Shown here: positions 36,133 through 60,795 of the stretch, one piece after another
Layout of the letters: every line of letters begins with the position of its first letter
How positions within the stretch are numbered: the first letter of the stretch is position 1
From: Seriola aureovittata
Taxonomy: Eukaryota; Chordata; Actinopteri; Carangiformes; Carangidae
DNA: 64,000 bases
Direction: 5' to 3'
Assembly: GCF_021018895.1 (NCBI RefSeq)
Contig: NC_079384.1
Coordinates: 18,405,640 to 18,469,639 of the forward strand
Notes under the pieces: generated by a model
What the model was told of the DNA's origin: nothing
Databases searched by the model: none
The model's input: the letters and a program-made list of their open reading frames with translations, nothing else
Program-made: the position numbers and the translations under genes

Positions 36133-37650
36133 GGCGACAATCGCGGTCATTCGTCATTTCCGGTATGTGCCCACCGGCAGTATTTGATTTGGCACAACAC
36201 TTGCAGATGTTTACGCACTATGCCAGTGAGTATATACTGAATGTGAGTACACTGACTGAAGTACCTAGTTTGAGACACAGCAGTATCTCTTGCTTTCTAG
36301 ACTGTATGAGATTAGACTCATACGCAAGGCAAGAGGAAGTTCTCCTCCTCTGACTCAAGTCAGGAGAGCGTTTAATGCTAAAACTACAGTGGTTATTAAA
36401 ACACATTTAACTATAGAGGGGGTGAAATCAGTGAAATCCCCTAAATCAGTTGGTTGAAAACTTGCATACTCATTCAAAGAGCTGAGGCTTTAAATCTATC
36501 TGATAGATTTCAGTTCTAATGAATTCCCCCATTAAAAGGCTTAGAGCAAGGAGCAACACATTAAAGTACAGTCAATTAACCAGAGCATCTATTTATGACT
36601 TCATCTGACTAAGCAACATTTAGATCAAACAGTCTGCCACTGTCTGTTGGTGCTTTTCTCAAAAACATCTTTAAAGCAAAAATTCAGGCTATAAAAATAC
36701 CAACCAACAGCCATTACATGCATTTGGAGGAATAATTGTAGGCTAAAATATCGCTTCAGCAAAATGTCATGTGACTTATAGTCATCAATCATGAACATAA
36801 GAGACTTTTTGATTTATTTCAAGTCAGACATTTGTACAATTCATTGATTCACTCATGCAGGTGATAAACATTAATTCTGTTGAAACTTTGGTGTAAAAAC
36901 ATATAAAAATATAAAATATACAACACGTAAAAGATGTACAAAATAATGTAGTACAATAAAAAAATGAAGTACCTGCTTAATAAAACAAAAAAGCCTATGA
37001 CACGAGCCTGTGCAAATGATTTTAGACCTGCTCTCTTACATGGGGTATAGAGAGATGGAAGCAGGGCTTATGGGGCACAAAACAACATATTTTACTTAAC
37101 AATAAACAAATCAATTGTTGAAAGTTGGTATATTTACAGCTAAAACATATATGTTGCAGTATAGTTGTGTACACCCCCAATTTTATGGAAGTGCAATACT
37201 ACTGATACATTTTTGGGCTACTGTTTCAAATGAACTCAGTTCATTGAAAGAAAAATTATAAATGTGGTTTATTTACAAAAATACAAAAATAGGACTTATA
37301 TCTGAAAATAATACATCCAAACTCTGTAAAGTGTAGAAATAAGAAGCTAAACATTCAGTGCCACAAATACCACAACATATTTTACATATTTTGACATATG
37401 GAAACACCCCGGTACCCCACAGACTTGATGTGATGAATTACTCAACTCAATGAAAAGAAAAGAAATCAAGAGTCTGCCAATCAACTTCCATGTTATATGG
37501 ATATTAATGTCTGGAATGGTAGGAAAAATATGTCCTTCAAAAAATCTAGAACACAACAGCATGCACATTTGCAAACTGTCATGTAAAGTATACATGCTAT
37601 GTAGCAAATGGGCAAAATATGCAAAACCTCTGATCCTTTAAGTATTCTAT
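34560..37650. other. Spacer upstream of the actinoporin-like pair and downstream of urokinase
   Basis: No supported exon. The part from about 35810 to 36350 looks like a decayed DNA element. It has a CAG array at its centre, a perfect 9-bp inverted pair ATGGCGACT/AGTCGCCAT at 35911-35938, CpG-bearing flanks, and a right end whose reverse complement reads TGTGTCTCAAACTAGGTACT. The rest is AT-rich. Confidence 0.5.
36096..36129. repeat. (CAG)n trinucleotide repeat
   Basis: About ten CAG units. It is read as poly-Ala or poly-Cys in shadow frames. No splice-supported exon covers it. Confidence 0.9.
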
Positions 37651-37654
37651 GTAT

Positions 37655-38095
37655 TGAAAAGACCAAAACCAACAATGACCTTCTTTAACCTAACCTGCCA
37701 GGTCCAAGTGCATTGGTTCTTAGTGAGGAGATTTTAAAACAGATCACAAATGTATAGTTTCATTTTTACACCGGGCATCATAGTTTTTATAAAATGTTAT
37801 TCAAACTGGAGGAAATAGTCATTTTCTTAAGGACAATTTTCAGCAGTGGATTAATACACATTTTGTGCTTTAGTTAGTATTTCCGGCAGCAGGATGGTGC
37901 ATGTCTGAATTGGCCAAAATGAACAACAATGTATGTGCATCAGTGAGGTTCAGTGATGTGTTAATAATAGCTTTTAGAAATAATGGGGCTCTATGGCTCA
38001 GAGGAATACGATATATCAGCCTCAGAAGGCTGCCAGTTTCAGTTCATTGTTGGCTAGGCTATTTTTATGGGATTTGTTGTTAATAAGAAGAGCAC
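37655..38095 (+). repeat. Dispersed repeat family R1, copy D (longest)
   Basis: The most complete copy: ACCAAAACCAACAATGACC, GTGCATTGGTTCTTAG, ACAGATCACAAATGTATAG, TTATTCAAACTGGAGGAAAT, TTTTCAGCAGTGGATTAATA, CACATTTTGTG, GGGGCTCTATGGCTCAGAGG, AATACGATATATCAG and TTGTTGTTAATAAGAAGAG. It ends about 25 bp beyond the urokinase stop codon and is antisense to that gene, the same arrangement as copy C beyond the UGT stop. Confidence 0.7.
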
Positions 38096-38119
38096 CCCCA
38101 GCCTTACCCTTCAGAGCCC

Positions 38120-41100
38120 CTACTTCTGAGGGAACATGGTTCCAGCAGTGACGGATGTCAGACCTGTCTTCTCTTCTATCCATTGGTTGTAATTGGTCAC
38201 TCTGGTGTAAACGCCGGGTCGAAACTCCTTCGCGCAGCCATCGCCCCAGCTGATGACTCCAAACTGAAAGAGCCTGTTGTCAATCTCACACACCAGAGGC
38301 CCTCCTGAGTCTCCCTGCGGTTAAGAGACATGCAGCATTAAAAGAAATCAGCAAACTGTTCTGTGGAAGCCCGAGCGAGTCCGGACCTGTAGACATACCT
38401 CGCAGGCGTCCTGGCTCCAGTCAGCACGACCGGCACAAAACATGTTATCAGTGATCATCTTTCCGTAATAGTCCTTGTCTTGACACACATCATCAGCGAG
38501 GAGGTTCACCTGGGCCTCTCTGAGGTACTGAGACCTGTACCACAAAGCTGGAAAGAGGAAAAGCTCTTAAAATACTGTACAACTTCTTATAATTTAGAAT
38601 GCATGTAATTAAAGGAGGGAAAGAGCCAATTATATTTACTAAATTACTCACCTTGTTTCTCTTTCCCATATCCAGCGATCTCACAGGTGACACCAGGCTG
38701 GAGGTTCTGCTGAGCCGGCGGCAGGCAGACAGTCTTCACCGTGTTGCTCTCCTCTGCACACCTACCATTTCTGGCCTTCAGCTTCAGTAGGGCTACAGGA
38801 CAGTTACCACAGAGTTACTGCTTTGATACATTACACCAGCAACAGTACATGAGGTATCCTTCCACTCACAAATGAGCTTTTGTCGATATTACTTCTCTTT
38901 GATATTTTAGCTTCAGCTTCAGCAGCCTGGTCACAGACACTTGACACTTAGTGGCTGGAAGGGAATCTTTAAGCATTTAAAGGCCTGTTCATACCAATGT
39001 CATTGTTGAAGTTGCCCTCACTGTTGTCGAACCCTTCATGGATGATGATTTCTTCCACCCTGAATGTCTGCTCCACAGTCGGGTCGGTCTCGTTCAGAGC
39101 ATTCTTCCCCAGGGTGACGGAGAAGCGGCGCTCTTTTGTTTGGGAGCTGAAACACAGATTGTCAAGAATCAGTCCAATCATCCTCCTTTTCAGCACCTGC
39201 TGTGATTACAGTAAATGATCTCACTTCCTACCCGTCGGGGAAGCAGTGGGCGGCCGTGAGGACCCAGCAGGCGGAGATCAGGCTGCCCCCACAACGGAAA
39301 ACCTTCTCCTTTGATTTGCTGCGCCAAAATATGGCAGCAACCCACGGGTGGGATTCCACGGTGGCAACTGTTCCACCCACGATCTTCATCTGCTTCCCAC
39401 TGCTGCGCAGGCCACAGGCCAACTCTATAGCTGGGGGTTAAACAAAGTTCAAAACAATCAAGGGAAAGAGCATGGAAATGGAATCAAATGGGTTTGGTAA
39501 GGATTGGTGTTAGGTTTCTAGACTCGGGAACAGGTGGTGTTGTGTTGAAGTCTGTTTCCCCATCAGTGTTTCTCCTAACTGACCCCAACCTTTCCCCAAC
39601 CCTGACCATTTATCTCTGCCTACTCCCGAGCCATACAACTTAATATTTACTCTTCAGTAAGGTGGTGAACTTACCTGGCTGTGGATCTGTGGGCGCAGGT
39701 GAAGGTGGAGCTGGAAGTACAAGATCAGAGATCTGACTGTTTTAATACTGGTGAAGCGTGTACTCTAGGTTAGTATTTAGACTGTAAAGAGGAAGTGAAC
39801 TTACATTGCTCTAAGCTACAACGTGGAACATCACAATACTCCCACACCAGCTGCTGGTTTCTCCAAACATAACACCACGGACGTTGTCTGTAGTGAAGAT
39901 TTCTGTTGGGAAAACAACAGATCCATTAAACTAACTTTTTTATATGCATGTCTTCTACATGGATCATCTGCTGTTAAAGATGTTGACCTGTCAGCTATTA
40001 GTATTTTTGCTCAATATCATGTATGTAGCTATCAAGTGTATATTTTAGTGTTTATTTGCAAAAGTCTTTTTTTTTATGACTCAGCTAGAAACATTAAAAA
40101 ATTAAAGGGAACAGGATTTTGAACCTCCACTTTCATCAGTTCACATTTAGTCATGAATATTTAATGCTAAAGGGAAAAACGATTTGAAACCATCTTTTTA
40201 GGGCTTTAAAAGTGTTTTGGCGTTAATAAGCAAAGAAATGAGAAAAACTGTAATGTGAGAACCGAAAGCAAGTTGTCCAGAATTTTCTTGATTGATCAGT
40301 TAATCATTTATAAAATGTCAGGACATAAAAGGGCCAATCATAATCTCTCAAAGCCCAAGATGACATCTTTGTCTTGTTTTGTCTGACCAACAGTCCCACA
40401 ACCCAAGCATATTCAGATATAAATATTACATTGATCACATATTTAACTTACATTACTGCCTACAGCAGGTTAGATCTACACAGCACGCTAGAACTACACT
40501 GCTCAAAAGAAGTTAAGGGAACACTTAATCATCACAGTATAACACCAAGTCAGTTAAACTTCAGGGATATCAATCTTTCCATTTAGGAAGCAGAAGTGAA
40601 TGTGAATCAGTTTCAGCTGCTTTGGTGCAAATGAAAGTGACAACAGGTGCAATGGAGAGTCCAAAGCAAGACAACCCCCAAAAAGGGAATGGTTTTACAT
40701 GTTGCTCTCTCCTGATCCTTCCTGACTGAGTCTTCTCTAGTTTTGTGTTTTGCTAATGTCCGTGTCACTGCTGGTAGCATGAGGCGGTACAACATGACCT
40801 CCAGCAGGCGACTGGTGTGCATGTTTCTGACCAAACTGTCAGAAACAGACTGCATGAGGGTGGCATGAGGGCTCCACATCCTCTAGTGGGACCTGTGCTC
40901 ACAGCCCAGCACCCTGCAGCTCGACTGGCATTCGTCAGAGAACACCAGAATTGGCATGTCTGCTTTGGCGCTTCATTCTCTTCACAGATGAGAGCAGGTT
41001 CACACTGAGCACATGTGACAGGTGTGAAAGAGTCTGGAGACGCCGTGGTGAACGTTATGCTGCCTGTAACCTCATCCAGCATGACCGGTTGATGGTGGGT

Positions 41101-42664
41101 CAGTGATGGTCTGGGGAGGCAGATCCTTGGAGGGTCTCACAGACCTCCATGTCAGAGCCAGCAGTACCCTGACTGCTGTTAGGTACCGGGATGAAATCCT
41201 CAGAGCGACTGTCAGACCTGACACTGGGGCAGTGGGCCCTGGGTTCCTCTGGGTGCAGGGCAACGCCCGGCCTCATGTGGCCAGAGTGCGTAGGCGGTTC
41301 CTGGATGACGAAGGCATTGATGTCATCGACCGGCCCTCACGTTCCCCTGACCTAAATCTAATTGAGCACCTATGAGACATTATGTATCGGTGCATCTGAC
41401 GCCGCCAAGTACCGCCACACTCTGTCCAGGAGCTCACTGACGCCCTGATCCAGGTCGGAGGAAAAAATCCCCCAGGACACCATCCGCCGACTCATCAGGA
41501 GCACGCCCAGACGTTTCTGGGAGTGAATACAGGCACGCAGGGGTCATACACACTACTGAGTCACTTTATGAGTTACTGTGATGAAAAGTTGGATCAGCCT
41601 GTGATTTCAATTTTTTACTTTGATTTGGTGTGATTGTGAATCCGGCCCTCAATGGGTTGATGATTTTGGTTTCCATTGGCCGTTGTTATGTCATTTTGTT
41701 CTCAACAAATTATACAGTGCACATCGGGAAAGATTTTTAACTTCAATAATTCATTCATCAAGATCTGATGTGTGATTTAAGTGTTCCCTTAAGTTTTTTA
41801 AGCAATGTATTTAAGACCTGTGAAGGAAATTTAAGACTTTTTAAGATCGCCTAAGGTGCTTTTTAAGCTTTTTCAGCCTTGGTTTACACTTTAATCTCCA
41901 TAGTTACTAATTTTTTTTCTAAGGAACATGAAATCAAAACAAAAAACAAAGCCAGATTAGTAACACCCTACCTGCAGTAGTTGTGCCTCCCTGAATTGAC
42001 ATCTGAAGACATGTATAGCACCCTGCTGTCCAAATCCCACTGCTCACATGTCCGTCCACTCTCTGACTTAGACACCGTGCCTCTGTAGTACAGTCCTAAA
42101 CCGTTGTAGCACTCAGGACCTTTATAGAGAAACAACAGGGGGATTTAAAAAACAAACAAAAAATGCATTTAAAAAAGAAAACAATCAAGGCAGTTTGGTT
42201 TTGCAGTTAAGCTCCTCACCTGTTTCACAGCGTTTTCCTTCAAATCCATCAGCGCACAAACAAAACATGTGTTCACCAGTAGACAGGGATGGGACAGAGG
42301 TGCCTCCATTAAGACAGATCCCACCTAACAAATGACATGACACACCTCACGCTCAGTATAGCCTGAACTTAATGTACAGCACCAGAGTGCCTTGACAAAT
42401 GTAGAGTTTCTCACCTGAACTTTCAAAGGAGAAGGAGGATGAAGACGAGGAAGAAAAAGAGGAAGAAATAGAAATATCCTCCCACCCTCTGTCTCTCAAT
42501 GAGCCCTGAAAGAATGAAAAGTTAGATTAATTCTAATTCTCTTAATTAATGAAAATAAATGCAACATTTCACTGAGTAAGATAGAAAAAAGTCCTCACTG
42601 CTTCGGCCGTTGACAGAGCCACCAGGGTCCACAGTAAAACACCAAAGTTCTTAGTAGTTATCAT
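38120..42664 (-). CDS. plau: Urokinase-type plasminogen activator
   Basis: Eleven coding exons on the minus strand: 42599-42664, 42415-42505, 42220-42324, 41972-42119, 39805-39887, 39675-39710, 39232-39430, 38995-39146, 38652-38792, 38399-38547 and 38120-38314. All phases agree and give 454 aa. Order: signal peptide; an extra Ser-rich exon; one EGF-like domain; one kringle with all six cysteines; a Pro-rich linker; and a trypsin domain. One EGF plus one kringle and no finger domain is the urokinase layout. The zymogen is cut at KQMK|IVGG. The triad is complete: His in TAAHC, Asp in NNDIALLK, Ser in GDSGGPL. Asp six residues before Ser sets Lys/Arg specificity. A Cys before the activation site (ELACG) should tie the two chains together. 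It cleaves plasminogen to plasmin outside the cell. Odd points: the EGF domain has four cysteines, not six, and the Ser-rich segment stands before it. Intron 4 carries a Tc1 element. Fish have plaua and plaub, and I cannot say which this is. Confidence 0.93.
40280..40440. repeat. Copy of the ATTAATCGATT interspersed family
   Basis: Contains TTGATCAGTTAATC, ATAAAATGTCAGGA, TCTCAAAGCCCAAGATGACA and TCTTGTTTTGTCTGACCAAC in the order usual for this common fish repeat. It lies in urokinase intron 4, just left of the Tc1 element. Confidence 0.6.
40497..41807 (+). mobile_element. Tc1/mariner transposon, full-length but inactive
   Basis: About 1.3 kb with inverted ends (left CACTGCTCAAAAGAAGTTAA; right, reversed, CATTGCTTAAAAAACTTAAG, both leading into GGGAACACTTAA), flanked by a TA target duplication at 40495-40496 and 41808-41809. 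Inside is a broken transposase in + orientation: [20 protein letters not shown] (helix-turn-helix part), a CFTDES-like region that has lost frame, [19 protein letters not shown] and [10 protein letters not shown] followed by a stop. The second catalytic Asp, normally QDNARPH, is Gly here. Frame shifts and a stop in the last exon-like part make it dead. It sits in urokinase intron 4, antisense to the gene. Confidence 0.92.
40817..41520 (+). pseudogene. Tc1 transposase pseudogene
   Basis: Two main open pieces, 40817-41008 and 41103-41375, in different frames, plus a trailing piece after the stop with the usual C-terminal sequence ([10 protein letters not shown] region near 41425-41460). The first piece is DNA-binding, the second carries the catalytic core with an Asp-to-Gly change. 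No intact start-to-stop frame exists. Confidence 0.85.
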
Positions 42665-42699
42665 GTTGCCTCACTGCACAGACTGAAATCCAAACAGAC

Positions 42700-44480
42700 T
42701 TTGCATGAGCGTGCTTGCAGAGAGCTGTGGGCTTTATTCTGTTTTTGTGCGGGGAGGAAGGGTAGACGTGATTGGCTGAGGAGCGGTCTGACATTGGATT
42801 TGGTGTGTGAAGAAATATGTCTGCGGGGCGAGCGGATGAGTCAGAGTCGTTAATCCACATAAATTATTCTCAGAAAGCATATCGATATAACTCTGGTATG
42901 TCAGACACTGTGCTGTCAGATTGGACCTGCAGCTGTTTACATGGTGAATTTAACAGATTCAGAATTAAAATGAATCTGGATCAATGATTAAATAAATTCT
43001 TATAATATCTTCATGATTGTCTAGAAATTATAAAGCTGCATGAGTTTGGCTTCCACACCCTGTGACACCTCAGAAAGTCTCACCGGTACCGATACCACAA
43101 CAGCTATCTGTTGGGTAACTGATACTGGTGCATGTACTAATAATGACCAACAGAAGAAGTAATGTGTCAGTCATTAATGTGTGTGTCAAGAGGTCAGGAG
43201 GAAGTATTATTTACTAAATTTGGACTTTCAAGAATTATTCATCATCAAAAACAACAAATCTGACTCAGAAATGTTTATTTATGGTTTAGCTTCTTTGCTT
43301 CTTTGTTCCTGTCCTTTGATTTGAATATGTTACAGTCTTTTATTTGTATGTGAATGTTATGTTTTTTATACATTTAATTTTAGTTGTTGACAATTTTAGT
43401 AATAGTCAGACTTATTTTAAGCCTTTATTCATATCTCATTATTTACTATTAATGCTGAAGTCAATGGTTGCTTTTTTCTTTTTACAAAAATGTTTTTAAT
43501 TTATTAATAATTCATTTTTAATTAATTACTAGGTGGAAGTCGTTAGTCATTAGTCTAATGAGACGATATTGAGACAGAATGGACATAATCCTCTGTCATC
43601 ATTATTATAACATGTTGTTTTGTAAATTAATGAGTTGGAACACGACGAGTTCATGAATTATTCATAAAGTCAGTAAAACATTTGATTATGGTCAGTTACA
43701 GTTACAGACTAATATAGAGACGCGTCATAGTTGCATTCCGGTACTTAAACAAATAGCATACACCCCTGATTAGGATCCCGGAAGTCGCTTAGTTTGGATC
43801 CTGCTTGGTCGATGTTACGTTAAATTTCCGTCGGAATTTTTTGTTGAGTACACAGAGAAACAGAGAAACGGAGTAAGGCAGAATTCGTATTATTATTAAG
43901 AACATCCCTTTAAAAACTTCCATTTCCATTAAGTCTCATTCATTATATTTGTATCATACTTATTTAATATCCTAATTTTGTATCATAATTATTTTTAATC
44001 AAGTTTTCTGTGTAATTTTATTTTCTTTTATTTATTTGTCATGCTGACTTGTTTTAATTGGAATATCCCATGTAAAACCGTTTATAAGTTTTGTTATGAA
44101 ATCCATAGTTTATTGTACTTTTACATTACACTTTTTACTTTAATCTTTGTGCCCTTAAATTTCATCTAGTTGAGGATAGGAGACTGTTCTTAATAAATAT
44201 CAGTTGAATTCATGTTCATGTCTTATGCACATAACATATTCTAGCATAAGCTAACAACATAAAAGACAATGAGGTTGAGCTTGTTGTGACGGTAAATGTT
44301 AGAGACGTGTTTAAGTATACATGATGTGGATTTATATTATTAAAACTGAAATAAAAATCATTTAAAAACACATAATTACAACATCATACATTTACATTCT
44401 CTCCAGCTATTGTTTGGTGTTAAACTCAGCAGTACCACGAAGTCAGAATTATGTCTGTTACAAGGCCGCAAAAACTACAG
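42700..44480. other. Spacer between divergent urokinase and hid1 promoters
   Basis: Mostly AT-rich with no exon found. A CpG-bearing island-like patch at about 43725-43880 includes GAGACGCGTCATAG, TCCCGGAAGTCGC and TTTCCGTCGGAA; CCGGAAGT is an ETS-type site. It could be an upstream promoter or an enhancer. No transcript can be assigned. Confidence 0.45.
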
Positions 44481-44499
44481 CAGAAGCTATATTTGACGT

Positions 44500-44649
44500 A
44501 CACACACTTGAAGAAATGGTTTACGAGCAGCACCTGAACGCGTCAGGAGCGCTGAGCGACTGAGCGGTGGATGAGGGAGATTATCCTCCTTCACGGCGAC
44601 TCAGTGTTAACGCGGATCCAAACAGGCAGGAGGAGGACCGGGACAGAAC
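44500..44649 (+). promoter_or_regulatory. hid1: Probable hid1 promoter and 5' UTR
   Basis: GC- and CpG-rich DNA right before the start codon (GAACGCGTCAGGAGCGCTGA, TTCACGGCGACTC, AACGCGGATCC) in an otherwise AT-rich setting. No TATA box was seen. It looks like a CpG-type housekeeping promoter; the transcription start is not resolved. Confidence 0.5.
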
Positions 44650-59031
<14,382 letters not shown>

Positions 59032-59635
59032 AGGAGCTGCTGAAGATGTCCGGTCGACTCAGGGATCCTGAAGTCAACAACACGAACGTCTGCCAGTTTA
59101 CCTTCCACACACCTCAGCTCTGATCAGAGGAGCATTTATTTAAAGACAACAAGCAGACACAATCTTCATTTTTGTCATTTCTTTAGACAAAGTTTAGGAG
59201 AATGTGTCAGTAAGTTACTGCATGTTCTGCGGAGCCTGTATCAAGAGCAGATGCCGTTAAATTGATGCCAAATGTAATCATGAGACGTGATTTATTGAAT
59301 ATTTAATTATTCACTTTGCCAAAAAGATAGTTTGTGGAGGTTTTGCACGTAGGTTTGTGTTGTGTTTTTGACATGTTCAGAACACACAGAACACTTTCCG
59401 TTTATCTTTAAAACTCTTTGCCACATGTGAACTACTGGAAACTGTAGACTGAAGGACGCTGAAGCCTTTCACATTGTGCTGAAAGAAACTACACATGGTC
59501 TTAATTGAGACTGAAACTCAGTGCGGTGGAGGACCACTGACTTTTCTCTCACGTCCTGACAGACAAAATGTTTTCTGTTGCTGAAACAACAAGAAACCCG
59601 CTTACAGATGTGAATATTATATTGAATCCTGTCAA

Positions 59636-59641
59636 AATAAA
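59636..59641 (+). other. hid1: Polyadenylation signal of hid1
   Basis: AATAAA about 605 bases after the hid1 stop codon; no earlier canonical hexamer was noticed in the 3' UTR. Confidence 0.6.
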
Positions 59642-59679
59642 AAACTGATCAGTTTGAGCTCAGATGAAGTTATTTAAAC

Positions 59680-60735
<1,056 letters not shown>

Positions 60736-60795
60736 ACTAAATTATTTATGAACGTCTCAGCAGTCAGACAGTCAGTGTTAGGCCGCGGCTGCCCA

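Noticed and set aside
36054..36353. Poly-Ala protein across the CAG array
   Set aside because: A frame reading of a microsatellite without splice signals; the reverse frame gives poly-Cys equally well.
38120..42664. Tissue-type activator, HGF activator or factor XII instead of urokinase
   Set aside because: Those have finger domains, a second kringle or a second EGF domain; here there is one EGF-like domain, one kringle and a protease only.
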